Of a stretch of 64,000 nt of DNA, positions 44,169-53,290 are shown one piece after another. The position numbers and the translations under genes are program-made. Under the pieces are notes generated by a model, which did no database searches, was not told where the DNA came from, and worked only from the letters and a program-made list of their open reading frames with translations. Position 1 is the first letter of the stretch, and every line of letters begins with the position of its first letter. Origin of the DNA: Thiocapsa roseilacustris (GTDB taxonomy: Bacteria > Pseudomonadota > Gammaproteobacteria > Chromatiales > Chromatiaceae); NCBI RefSeq assembly GCF_041903755.1, contig NZ_JBBWVE010000001.1, positions 124,001 to 188,000 on the forward strand, given 5' to 3'.

Positions 44169-45334
44169 CGGGTTCCCCCGATCTCCCCGCGTGTCCAGAG
44201 TTCACCCAGCCGGTATTTCTCCAGCCAGGGTTTGAGCTTCTCGGCATCCAAACGTGTCAGGGTGCTGCCGTTCGGGGTCTTCTCCGCGACCAACACGACC
44301 TCCGGTCGGTCGGTGAGCGCATCGACCAACACATCCGAGTGTGTGGTCACGATGAGCTGTGTCCGTTCGGATGCCTCCTTCAGGAGCTCGGCCACCGTTG
44401 GCAAGACGTCGGGATGGAGACCCAGCTCGGGTTCTTCGATACAGACCAGGGGCGGCGGATTGGGGTGACAGAGGATGGCGAGCAGACAAAGATAACGCAA
44501 TGTGCCATCCGAGAGTCTGGTGGCCGGTATGGTGAAGCGTCCCTCGTGGAAAAAGACCTGAACCGTCCCGCCTTCGATCTGAACGTCGAAATCGTCGATT
44601 CCGTCGTACAAAGCGCGCAGGGCTTCGAGCACGCGTCTCTTTACCGTGGGCTCACGGCGCAGACGATTGAGCACCAGCCCAAGGTTACCGGCATCGGGCT
44701 CCAACCACTCGTTGGGAAGGTCTGCCTTTTGCGGGAGGCGTGGCAGGGTATAACGACCGAAGCTCCACTCTCGGTAAAGGCGTATCTTTGAAAAGGTGTT
44801 GCCGAGATAGGTCAACTCCGGATATTGATCCGGATCTTTTCGCTGGGCCATAATCGATGCAGTGGAATCGATCTCGTCATGCTGTAGGCGCCGCTGATTG
44901 CCCTTGACGTTAAAGACGGCCTGACCGTTATCGAAGCGATAGTAAAAAGAGGATTTCCAGTGACGACCCTTACCAGGTTCCTCGTTCTCGATACGCTCCT
45001 CAAGGATTTCGAAGCGCTGCGCCACTTCGGTAAAACGCAACAGATAGCGCAGATTGGGTGGTCCTTTCGGGTTGGCAAACACGGCATCGATCGTGGCAGC
45101 AGGGGTCTTCGGCGTGCCCTTGAACAACCAGTCGTGCACGCCCCCGCCGTCGCGGATCGCCGTCACCAGGTCTTTTGGTGCGGATCGAATCAGGTCGATC
45201 GCTTCGAGCAGATTGGACTTCCCGGAACCATTTGGGCCAATCACCACGTTGAGGGACAACAGCTCCACCGCTTGGGTCGGATCGCCGAAGCTCAGGAAGT
45301 TTGTGAGTTTGATGGACTTCAGCAGCATGGTCAC
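44162..45334 (-). CDS. OLD/RecF-like AAA ATPase paired with DUF4276 (third of three)
   Basis: A 390-residue ATPase. It opens LLKSIKLTNFLSFGDPTQ, with Walker A IGPNGSGKSN (near 33), signature RLSDGTLRYLCLLAIL, Walker B LVCIEEPELGLHPD (near 296) and VTTHSDVLVDAL. No TOPRIM domain is present in this chain; the DUF4276 protein encoded next would supply it. The pair is inserted between brxC and pglX, a junction where BREX loci are known to take up extra defence genes. Confidence 0.85.
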   Translation of the reverse strand: MTMLLKSIKLTNFLSFGDPTQAVELLSLNVVIGPNGSGKSNLLEAIDLIRSAPKDLVTAIRDGGGVHDWLFKGTPKTPAATIDAVFANPKGPPNLRYLLRFTEVAQRFEILEERIENEEPGKGRHWKSSFYYRFDNGQAVFNVKGNQRRLQHDEIDSTASIMAQRKDPDQYPELTYLGNTFSKIRLYREWSFGRYTLPRLPQKADLPNEWLEPDAGNLGLVLNRLRREPTVKRRVLEALRALYDGIDDFDVQIEGGTVQVFFHEGRFTIPATRLSDGTLRYLCLLAILCHPNPPPLVCIEEPELGLHPDVLPTVAELLKEASERTQLIVTTHSDVLVDALTDRPEVVLVAEKTPNGSTLTRLDAEKLKPWLEKYRLGELWTRGEIGGTRW

Positions 45335-45517
45335 TCCGCTGTGCAGGACCGAACGGCAACTCGCCTATATCGGTACGCCTGTGCCGATGGACTTACTCTC
45401 TCCGAGGCATGGCCAGCCTCAACGGCGGCTTGATCAGCCTGGCGGGCGGCGATCCCCGGCAGGCTGCTCGGCGAGAGGGCCCAGCATCGCGATGATCTCA
45501 CGTGCGTCGCACATGCA

Positions 45518-48500
45518 TCATTCCACCACGAACCGCAGCTTCCCGGCATCCTTGCCCTTGCAACGCTCGGCGAGAAAGGTCTCGAACCGCTTGCGCAGAT
45601 CATCCGGCGTCGCCGGCGAGCCACCGGCAAGCAGGGCTTGTTTGATGTCGTCGCCGCTGACCGCGATCTTCTCCAGTCCCGACAGGGCCTCTTGGATCGC
45701 GAGAACGAACCCGGGCGTGACCGGACCGGGGAGCACCCGTGTCGCCATGAAGCTCTGGACGAGATCACGCTGGGGCGCCTTGAGCAGATCGAAATTGGTC
45801 TGGATGATGGGATCGTCCAGATTATCCAAGAGCGTCTGCTGCCAGCCGTCGACCAGCCGATCCAGCTCCTCGTCCAACGCCGTGAGGAGGTTCGCGGCCG
45901 GGAGCAGGTCGCCTTGTTCGTTGGCGGGCCGGAAGCCGCAGTGCGGGCAGACCGGGCTCACGGCCAGCTCGGCATCGACCAGCGCGGCGCAGCTCTTGAG
46001 CTTGTCGAGCTTGTCCTCGAACGCGGTGAGCTGGCCGGTCGGCATCAGGGCGATGCCGGCCAGGGTGCGCAGCATCGCCAGACGCGGGTCCTTGCGCAGC
46101 GCGGACTTGGTCTTGTCTTCCGACACGCCCAACCGGGCCTTGCTGTGCTGGGCGACATAGGCGGTCAGGTAGTCCTTTTTCAGCGCGGCGAGGCGTTGGC
46201 GATACTCAGGGGCGTGCTGCGCGGCGGGATCCTGCTGCAGTTTGTCGAGGATCTCCTTGCGGGCGATCTGGGCCTGCTTCACCCAGGCATGGCCGTTGTC
46301 GAGCACCAGCTCGGCCTGGGACAGGTACGCGGCAGCCGTCCCCAGCTCCGCGACCAGGTCGCGGAGACGCTCGACCTGGCTCAAGGTCTCCAGGTTCTTT
46401 CTCTGGGCATCGATGTCGTCCTGGGTCAACCGCAGGTTCTTGAGCTTGCCGACGCTGTTGTATGGCGACAGCCCTTCCAGGAAGGTCTTGAGTGCCGAGA
46501 GCCGCGCGAGCGCATCTTTGAGCGCGTCATCGCGCAGCAGCGTCTGACCCCAGAAGCTCAGGCGGCTCTGCAGATCCGTGCCGACGGTCAGCACCAGGCC
46601 GACCCACTTGGCGACGGCGCCCTGCAGCTCTTTCACCGGCTCTTCTTTGCCTTGGGTCGCCATTTGGGCCAAGCCTGACGGCAGGCCCAACAGCTCAAAC
46701 AGCGCACGCAGAATGTCGACGTTGATTCCTTTCGGCACCTCGATGTACTTGAATGCCTTGAGTTCATCCAGGGAACGCTCGACCAGCAGCGAGAGCTTGC
46801 CGGAATCGACCTTATCGCCGGTAATCGCGAGCACCAGGTCACCCGAGTGAACCAGGCCGGCCAGCACGACGGTGAAGAGGTCGGGCTCCAGACGAAAGCG
46901 CACCGGCGCGAAATACTCAATGTCGGTGGCGCCGCTGACCAACTCGCCGCGGTTGAGAACCTGGCCGTGGCCTTTGGCCTTGAGACGGTTCAGGACCTCC
47001 TGCGCGTACTTGGATCGCGTCGGCTCGATGCGATCGCCGTCGAGCATCTCCAGCGCATCCAGCACGGCAACCGCGTCCTTGGTGCGAGGACCGCCCGCCA
47101 GCCAACGCAAGGCGCCGAGCATGAGCTGCTTGCGGTTCATCTCGGTCAAGAGGATCGAGAAGGTTGGATACTCGGGCGCCATGTCGGCAAACGATTGGCC
47201 CAGCGCCAGGCCGGAGACCACGTTGACGACATCCCGGAAGTTCACGCGTTCGTCCGCGCCCAGGTGGGCCTTGTCGCGCAGACCGACACCGCGCACCCAG
47301 TCCTGCAGCGGCTTGGTCTTGCCGCCGAAGGTGACATCAAGCGCCGTCATCTGTTTCTCTTGCAACCACTTGCTCATGGCCTGCAGCGACTCATTCGCCT
47401 TTGAGACATAGACCGACCTGGCGTTGCCACTCGCGGTGGCCGCCAGATCCAAGGCTGCGGCGTAGCGGGCGATCTGGTGCCGGATCTCGTCGTCGAGACC
47501 CTTGAGCCGGAAGAAGACCTCGTCGCTCAGGTGCTCGTCGCGAAAGCGCGGCGGGTCGAACGGCTGGATGAAGTAGATGTAAAAGTCACGCGGCGGCTGG
47601 GCCGTCGGACGGTCGTTTGGCGCACCGAAGAAGAGATAGCCGGTGCGCTCGACGCGGCGCTCCAGCCATTCAATCTGGTACTGCCAGATCTGAAAGCCGG
47701 AGACGTAGGTGCTTTCGTCGGTGCGCTCCATGAGCTGGCGAATCGCGCTGAAGTAGGCGCGGTCGAGGGCGTCGTCCGAGAGTGCATCGGCGCGCTTGTC
47801 GATCTGCGCGTCGTAGTCGATATCCTTTTTGAGGTCCAGGTAGAACTGGTCGGTGCCGGATGCCTTGGAGATGAACTGCCCGTTGACGGTCTTGAGGATC
47901 TCGCGCAGGCAGGTCAGGACCATGGTGAGGAGATCGGCGGCCGGCTCGCCGCCCATGTCCTCGATACCGGGGTGATACAGACAGAGGGTATCGCGCAGCT
48001 CCTCCGCCGTGGCCCCGATGGCGATGTAGATGTCGCCGCCGGTCGTGAGTCGATGCACCGAGAGGGCCGCGATCAGGCGCAACGCCATCGGCGTGTAGGC
48101 CGGTCGGGTGAAGGCTTGTTTGACGCGCCCGGTCAGCACCTCGGAGACCTTGATGACGGGGCTGATGCTCGGGTCCGAGCGCAACACGGAGTTGGCGGTG
48201 ACGGTGTCCCAGAAGCGGTCGTAGGCGATCAGGCCGGGCCGATCCGTCGGGATCTCCTCGTCGAGGATGGCGTGGATCTGGTCGCGAATGGTGACGAGGG
48301 CGCCACGCTTCTCGGTGAAGATGAGCCGATCGAAGGTGGCGATATAGTCCGGGTGCACGGGGAACAGGCGGACGTAGTCGTCCATCCGTTCGTTCATGTT
48401 GCCGTAGAAGCGGGCAAAGGGTGTCAGGTAGGTCCGGATTTTCAGGTGTTGGTCGGAGGTCTTTTTGAGCAGCCGCTCGGCGACCACGAAGCTCACATCC

Positions 48501-49243
48501 TGACGTGCCAGGAGCACCTGGGTGAAACGATCCTTGACGCGGCGCAGGCTGTCGGCGACATGCTCGAAGCGGCTGCTGTCGAAGACGGCCTCCTGTACGC
48601 CGGCGACGAAGCGAAAGCGCAGATGCTTGCAGACCTCGCCGATCTCGCGCAGGAAGGACAGATCCAGCACCAGGGCGTGATCCTTGCGCGAGCGCAGGAA
48701 CTCCAGGAACTCGTCGACCACGAGCAAGACGCCCTGGTCGGGGTAGACCTCGGCGAAGGCGGCCATCATCTGCTCGAAGGCGGCTTTGTTGTTGACGACC
48801 TGGTCGGCCGGCGGAAAGCTGAATTCCACCCCGAGCGTCGCGAGAAAAAGGGTCAACTCGCCGGTGACGATCTCGCGCAACGACATCTCACTCGAAATCT
48901 CGATGCGGTGCACTTTGAACTTGCCGGCGATACTCTCTGCCGCCGCCGCGACCTTGGGGTGGCCGAGCAAGGGTGTGTAGGCCGCGTTCTCCGCGACCAG
49001 CGAGACCACCGACATCAGGTGCGATTTACCGATGCCGTAGTTGCCGACCACGAGGACGCCTTTGTGGTCGACGGCCGGATCGAACGAGAGCTGCGGGATG
49101 ATGACATCGGCGATGCGCGTGGCCATCTCGTCGGAGATCACATAGGTCGAAACGAGCTTTTGCGCCTCATCCGGACGGTTGGCGTCGAGCAGTTGGATGA
49201 CCGACTCGATCGGCTCGAATTGAATGAGATCCCGGTAGCGCAT
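45518..49243 (-). CDS. brxC: BREX ATPase BrxC
   Basis: A 1241-residue P-loop ATPase, the largest BREX core protein. It opens MRYRDLIQFEPIESV, with Walker A VGNYGIGKSH (near 64) and Walker B LLVVDEFLEFL (near 173), a long helical middle and a late zinc-like CPHCGF (near 1097). The start chosen is the ATG at 49243, with AGGA eight bases upstream; a TTG at 49264 is less likely. It follows brxF by 33 bases. It appears intact. Confidence 0.9.
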   Translation of the reverse strand: MRYRDLIQFEPIESVIQLLDANRPDEAQKLVSTYVISDEMATRIADVIIPQLSFDPAVDHKGVLVVGNYGIGKSHLMSVVSLVAENAAYTPLLGHPKVAAAAESIAGKFKVHRIEISSEMSLREIVTGELTLFLATLGVEFSFPPADQVVNNKAAFEQMMAAFAEVYPDQGVLLVVDEFLEFLRSRKDHALVLDLSFLREIGEVCKHLRFRFVAGVQEAVFDSSRFEHVADSLRRVKDRFTQVLLARQDVSFVVAERLLKKTSDQHLKIRTYLTPFARFYGNMNERMDDYVRLFPVHPDYIATFDRLIFTEKRGALVTIRDQIHAILDEEIPTDRPGLIAYDRFWDTVTANSVLRSDPSISPVIKVSEVLTGRVKQAFTRPAYTPMALRLIAALSVHRLTTGGDIYIAIGATAEELRDTLCLYHPGIEDMGGEPAADLLTMVLTCLREILKTVNGQFISKASGTDQFYLDLKKDIDYDAQIDKRADALSDDALDRAYFSAIRQLMERTDESTYVSGFQIWQYQIEWLERRVERTGYLFFGAPNDRPTAQPPRDFYIYFIQPFDPPRFRDEHLSDEVFFRLKGLDDEIRHQIARYAAALDLAATASGNARSVYVSKANESLQAMSKWLQEKQMTALDVTFGGKTKPLQDWVRGVGLRDKAHLGADERVNFRDVVNVVSGLALGQSFADMAPEYPTFSILLTEMNRKQLMLGALRWLAGGPRTKDAVAVLDALEMLDGDRIEPTRSKYAQEVLNRLKAKGHGQVLNRGELVSGATDIEYFAPVRFRLEPDLFTVVLAGLVHSGDLVLAITGDKVDSGKLSLLVERSLDELKAFKYIEVPKGINVDILRALFELLGLPSGLAQMATQGKEEPVKELQGAVAKWVGLVLTVGTDLQSRLSFWGQTLLRDDALKDALARLSALKTFLEGLSPYNSVGKLKNLRLTQDDIDAQRKNLETLSQVERLRDLVAELGTAAAYLSQAELVLDNGHAWVKQAQIARKEILDKLQQDPAAQHAPEYRQRLAALKKDYLTAYVAQHSKARLGVSEDKTKSALRKDPRLAMLRTLAGIALMPTGQLTAFEDKLDKLKSCAALVDAELAVSPVCPHCGFRPANEQGDLLPAANLLTALDEELDRLVDGWQQTLLDNLDDPIIQTNFDLLKAPQRDLVQSFMATRVLPGPVTPGFVLAIQEALSGLEKIAVSGDDIKQALLAGGSPATPDDLRKRFETFLAERCKGKDAGKLRFVVE

Positions 49244-49276
49244 GGCAGCGTCCTGTTTGGTCAAGGCGGTGTTCCG

Positions 49277-49753
49277 TCAATCCTGGAGGTCGAGGGTGAC
49301 GACGCCATCCAGGGCGTCATCGCGATATTCCGGATGCCCCGGCTCGGCATAGGTCAGCCGCGGCCCGCGTTCGGTGTGGCGCAGCTCGCCCGGCCAGACG
49401 GCGACGATCACCCGCGCCTGTGCCAGGCGTTTGAGCAGAGCGAGTGGATTCAGCTTCAGGGAGGCATCGAACAAAAGCTCGATGTTGTCGACGAGTAACG
49501 GGGATGCTGTCGCACGGGTCGTCTCGGCGATCTCCCGCAGCAGAGTGCCGGCGAGCAGATGGCGTTGGGTGCGCGGCAGCGCGGCGAGACGCCTGCCCAG
49601 TGCCGAGCCCAAGGGACGGCGCTCGACACCACGATGCTCAGCGTAAGCGGCCAGCAGGGCCGTTTTTCCGCACCCCGGAGGGCCAACCAAAAGGATCAGC
49701 TTGTTGTGAAGGCTGGCGACGTCGTCGACCAACGCACTCAACCGCGTCAACAT
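49277..49753 (-). CDS. brxF: BREX-3 P-loop protein BrxF
   Basis: A 158-residue ATPase that marks BREX type 3 loci. Walker A is LVGPPGCGKT (near 26); Walker B-like SPLLVDNIELLFD follows (near 80). The start chosen is ATG 49753, where homology begins; the frame stays open to 49849. It is the first gene of the island on the minus strand, and a partial second copy lies at 51055-51102 next to ruvA. Confidence 0.85.
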   Translation of the reverse strand: MLTRLSALVDDVASLHNKLILLVGPPGCGKTALLAAYAEHRGVERRPLGSALGRRLAALPRTQRHLLAGTLLREIAETTRATASPLLVDNIELLFDASLKLNPLALLKRLAQARVIVAVWPGELRHTERGPRLTYAEPGHPEYRDDALDGVVTLDLQD

Positions 49754-49949
49754 GGTGCCTATCGTCTCCTCGGCGCGGCGCCAACAGGGCGGCACTCGTC
49801 CGTGACTGTCAAATCCACGCGTTGCTCCCGATTGGCTCCAATCCACCAAGTCTCATGTCACGCGATATCGGGGCTATCTGGGGCCCTTCCGGTGATGGAA
49901 CACACCGCAAGTAGCGAGCTCCGGCGCGATGGCTTGTGGACTCCGCCCG

Positions 49950-49982
49950 GAGCATATCACCGCCGGTGTCGTCCGCGCACAT
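49950..49982. repeat. 33-bp repeat at the right edge of the defence island
   Basis: Matches 25489-25521 at 29 of 33 positions in direct orientation. It lies about 200 bases before brxF, in the 391-base gap 49754-50144, which holds no gene. Confidence 0.5.
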
Positions 49983-50086
49983 GCCGACGACCGAGCCTAT
50001 CCACCGGAGCCTGCCCTCCCATCGCTGACGCGGATTCGTCCCCGGCGCTGTGCCCTCTCGTGTGGATAAGCTGATGGCCAAAGGCT

Positions 50087-50112
50087 CCGGACGGGGCAAA
50101 TGCCCCGTCCGG
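50087..50112 (-). terminator. Strong hairpin after the Uma2 gene
   Basis: Perfect 12-bp arms CCGGACGGGGCA/TGCCCCGTCCGG with a 2-base loop, 33 bases beyond the Uma2 stop codon. Only a short T-run (CTTT) follows on the minus strand, so efficiency is uncertain. Confidence 0.5.
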
Positions 50113-50144
50113 CAAAAAGGAATCGATCAGGAGACGGGGTGGCT

Positions 50145-50696
50145 TCAGCGAAAGCGCTGAAACAGGGTCGCGAAATCCATGCTGACCGGGCAGTACACCT
50201 CCGCGAAGTCAAAGCGTCCGGTGCTGCACTCCGCAATCAGGCGAAATCTCTCGCCATCGTGACGATGGATTGCGGCGCGCAGCTCATCCGGGTCGATGAG
50301 CACGTAATACCGCACCCCTGCCGCCTCATATTCGCGCAGTTTCAGTCCCTGATCGCGCGTGGCGGTGGATGGGCCGAGGACTTCGAAGATCAGCTCCGGA
50401 GTCTTGGCGATGTGTCTCGGGTTGTCGTCCCGGCACACCAGGGCGACATCCGGCCGGAGCACGGTGTCAGGCCGGACGACCCAGTCGGTCTCCAAGAGGA
50501 CCTCACCGTCAGGGCAATCACTCACCTCTGCCAGCAGTCCGCTACCGATGGCCAGCGTCAGCATCTGATGCCGTTTGACCGGTGCCGGCGCCATCGCGTA
50601 GGGGATCCCGTGGATCAACTCCCAGTCGCCTTCCCATTGACGATAGTCTTGGTCGGTGTAATGCGGCAGATCTTCCAGACGGAGGGGTGTGGTCAT
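50145..50696 (-). CDS. Uma2 family (DUF820) putative endonuclease
   Basis: A 183-residue protein of the Uma2/DUF820 family, which has a PD-(D/E)XK fold. Visible are WELIHGIPYAMAPAP, RPDVALVCRDD, PELIFEVLGPST and the YEAAGVRYYVLIDP ending. These genes are widespread in transferred DNA and their role is mostly unknown. It lies between brxF and a remnant of a second BREX copy, at the outer edge of the island. Confidence 0.85.
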   Translation of the reverse strand: MTTPLRLEDLPHYTDQDYRQWEGDWELIHGIPYAMAPAPVKRHQMLTLAIGSGLLAEVSDCPDGEVLLETDWVVRPDTVLRPDVALVCRDDNPRHIAKTPELIFEVLGPSTATRDQGLKLREYEAAGVRYYVLIDPDELRAAIHRHDGERFRLIAECSTGRFDFAEVYCPVSMDFATLFQRFR

Positions 50697-51006
50697 GGGT
50701 GTTGGGCCCTGTCAGGATCGTGATCTTGGAGTGTAGTCTGCGTTGGCCATCGTCCGGGCACCAGACGTCAGAACCCAATCTCAAGCCGCTGCTCACTGAT
50801 CGATTCATCCCGCGTTCGCTACTGCGTCAACCGGCGATCGATCTCGGCAGCACAGGCTCCGACTCGGCCGGGTCCAGACGACCGGCTTGACGGCGCCGCA
50901 CCAGGGTACGGCTCGGAATGCCGGCATAGGCAGATGGTCTCGCCGAATGTGCGGGTGGGGTTCGAGATAGGGTCGGAAAATGGTGCGGAACGCATCATTA
51001 CATCCT

Positions 51007-51102
51007 GACGGTTGGCGTCGAGCAGTTGGATGACCGACTCGATCGGCTCGAATGAGCAGAGGGCCGGCGAGCAGATGGCGTTGGGTGCGCGGCAACGCGA
51101 CG
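51007..51102 (-). pseudogene. Fused remnant of a second brxF-brxC copy
   Basis: 51007-51053 is identical over 47 bases to the start of brxC (49174-49220). 51055-51102 matches brxF (49539-49586) at 45 of 48 positions. The order and strand are as in the intact locus, but everything between the two pieces is missing. The brxF piece stops right at the ruvA stop codon. The rest of the 408-base gap (50697-51104) has no recognised gene. Confidence 0.8.
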
Positions 51103-51104
51103 AT

Positions 51105-51713
51105 TTAGCGCCCGCTCGCGGCCCGCAACGCGCTGCGGATGATCTCCTCCGCTCCGCCGCTGCCGTCATCCGCCGTGCGGGCCATCCGCGTCGCATCGAC
51201 GGGGCGATAGCCCAAGGCCACCAGCGCGCTCACCGCATCGGCGAGCGCCTGCTCGCGCGGGTCCTCGGTGCCGGCACGCGTCTCGGGGAGATGGGGGGCG
51301 CTGCCCGGAATCAGATCCAGGCTGTCGCGCAATTCCATCACCAAGCGCTGGGCCGTCTTCCGGCCGATGCCCGGGACCCGAATCAGGGCATCGAGGTCTT
51401 CATGCTCAAGACAGTGCGCAAAGCGCGTGGCGTCCATCGAGGAGAGGATCGCCAAGGCCATCTTGGCGCCAACGCCAGTGACCTTGAGTAGACGACGAAA
51501 GAGCGCGCGCTCCTGCTCGCGGCCGAATCCGTAGAGCGACCAGGCATCCTCGCGCACCATCAGATGCGTGACCAGGGCGACGGTTTCGCCGACCGCAGGC
51601 AGGTCGTAAAAGGTCGACATAGGCGCCTCGACCTCGTAGCCGACACCGCCCACGTCCAGCAGCAGCTGAGGCGGATGCTTGGCGAGAATCCGGCCTTGCA
51701 GACGGCCGATCAC
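51105..51713 (-). CDS. ruvA: Holliday junction branch-migration protein RuvA
   Basis: A 202-residue protein that binds four-way junctions and loads the RuvB motor. It starts with GTG 51713 (VIGRLQGRILA), overlapping the ruvC stop codon (GTGA); an ATG three codons earlier is possible. OB domain, two helix-hairpin-helix motifs (KVTGVGAKMALAIL and RVPGIGRKTAQRL) and the C-terminal domain (ALVALGYRPVDATRM) are all present. RuvB, which normally follows, is absent here; the defence-island remnant begins at the stop codon. Confidence 0.95.
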   Translation of the reverse strand: MIGRLQGRILAKHPPQLLLDVGGVGYEVEAPMSTFYDLPAVGETVALVTHLMVREDAWSLYGFGREQERALFRRLLKVTGVGAKMALAILSSMDATRFAHCLEHEDLDALIRVPGIGRKTAQRLVMELRDSLDLIPGSAPHLPETRAGTEDPREQALADAVSALVALGYRPVDATRMARTADDGSGGAEEIIRSALRAASGR

Positions 51714-52297
51714 GGGCGCCAATCCCGCCAGGAGGCAGAGGCCCGTCCGCGCGCCGGGATGCCCATCGAGTGGGCGTGGCAGAGCGCGATCGCCAAGGCG
51801 TCGGCCTCGTCCTCGCAGGGCGTCTCGGTCAGCGCAAGCAAGACTCGGATCATGTGTTGGACCTGGGACTTGTCGGCCCCACCGGTGCCGACGACGGCGA
51901 GCTTGACCGTCTTGGGACTGTATTCATGCACGGTCACGCCGGACTTGAGCCCGGCGCAGAGTGCCGCGCCACGCGCCTGACCGATCTTGAGTGCCGCGGT
52001 CGGATCGCGGGCGAAGATGAGCTGCTCGACCGCCATCTCATGGGGTGCGTGCTCGGCCACGATCGCGGCGACACCGTCGAAGATGCGGCCGAGACGATCC
52101 GGCCAGGGGAATTCGCCGACACGCAATGTACCGCTGGCGATCCACAGGCTGCGCTGACCGTCGGTGTCGATGACCCCGTAACCGGTCGTGCGCGAGCCGG
52201 GATCGATGCCCAGGATGCGATGGCGGAGCTTTGCCGGGGATCCAATCGGCGCGCGACCGGCGAATGCGCCTGCCGGCCGCTGCAGATCCTCAGGCAT
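51710..52297 (-). CDS. ruvC: Holliday junction resolvase RuvC
   Basis: A 195-residue resolvase. Catalytic residues: Asp in RILGIDPGSRTTGYG, Glu in MAVEQLIFARD, and the Asp pair in CEDEADALAIALCHAH. The start at ATG 52297 gives about 25 extra residues before the usual MRILGIDPG; a start nearer the domain is possible. It overlaps the yebC stop codon by a few bases, and ruvA at its 3' end. The order yebC-ruvC-ruvA is conserved in gammaproteobacteria. Confidence 0.94.
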   Translation of the reverse strand: MPEDLQRPAGAFAGRAPIGSPAKLRHRILGIDPGSRTTGYGVIDTDGQRSLWIASGTLRVGEFPWPDRLGRIFDGVAAIVAEHAPHEMAVEQLIFARDPTAALKIGQARGAALCAGLKSGVTVHEYSPKTVKLAVVGTGGADKSQVQHMIRVLLALTETPCEDEADALAIALCHAHSMGIPARGRASASWRDWRP

Positions 52298-53039
52298 CGA
52301 GCTCGGCCAGGATCTCGTCGGCGATATCGGCGTTGTGGTAAACCTCTTGGACGTCGTCCAGATCGTCGAGGACATCGACCAGACGCAGCAGCTTCTCGGC
52401 CGTGTCGCGGTCGAGCTCGGCGAGGGTCGCGGCGTTGTAGGAGACCTCGGCGACCTCGGTATCGAACCCGGCTTGAGTGAGCGCGTCCTTCACCGAAGCG
52501 AACGCCTCGGGGGTGGTGACCACGTCGAGCGAGCCGTCGTCGTTGGCGAGGACATCCTCGGCACCCGCCTCCAACGCCGCTTCCATCACCGCATCCTCGT
52601 TCGTGCCGGGCTGGAAGCTGATGATGCCCTGCTTGGTGAAGAGATAGCCGACCGAACCGTCGGTGCCGAGGTTTCCGCCGTGCTTGCTGAAGGCATGACG
52701 AACCTCGGCCGCGGTGCGGTTGCGGTTGTCCGTCATGCAGTCGACCATGATGGCGACGCCGCCGGGGCCGTAACCCTCGTAGCGGATCTCCTCGTAGTCG
52801 TCGCCCTCCATCCCGCCGGCGCCCCGCTTGATGGCGCGCTCGACCGTATCACGCGGCATATTGGCGCCGAACGCCTTGTCCATCGCCAGACGCAGCCGGG
52901 GATTGGCACCCGGATCACCGCCACCTTCGCGGCTCGCGACCGTCACCTCGCGAATCAACTTGGTCCAGACCTTGCCGCGCTGTTTGTCCTGCGCCGCCTT
53001 GCGATGCTTGATGTTGGCCCATTTGCTGTGACCCGCCAT
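52290..53039 (-). CDS. yebC: YebC/PmpR family regulatory protein
   Basis: A 249-residue protein starting MAGHSKWANIKHRKAAQD, the family signature. Members are DNA-binding regulators, and some act in translation of proline-rich stretches. It is the first gene of the yebC-ruvC-ruvA operon. Length and composition are as expected, with an acidic C-terminal half. Confidence 0.95.
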   Translation of the reverse strand: MAGHSKWANIKHRKAAQDKQRGKVWTKLIREVTVASREGGGDPGANPRLRLAMDKAFGANMPRDTVERAIKRGAGGMEGDDYEEIRYEGYGPGGVAIMVDCMTDNRNRTAAEVRHAFSKHGGNLGTDGSVGYLFTKQGIISFQPGTNEDAVMEAALEAGAEDVLANDDGSLDVVTTPEAFASVKDALTQAGFDTEVAEVSYNAATLAELDRDTAEKLLRLVDVLDDLDDVQEVYHNADIADEILAELDA

Positions 53040-53290
53040 CGATGACCTCTCTTCACTCGAAATCGATCAAGCGCAAGCCCCACACCCTGAACCCGCCCTG
53101 AGCCGAGCCGGTTGACACCGCGGGAGTCGCGCTGCATGTTGTTTGGCCGGCCATTCTAGCATCGGCCGGGAAACACCGGGTAAACCCCGGCGCGCGGATG
53201 CAAACGCGGTCCGCAGGCGGACTCGCGCCCGTACCTCGATCCGTCTCCGGCGACAACCCGGCGACACCCAAGTAACATCAGGACCAGAAC

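Noticed and set aside
45434..45514. 26-residue frame just after the brxC stop (MCDAREIIAMLGPLAEQPAG..)
   Set aside because: Reads plausibly but is too short, with no ribosome-binding site or known match.
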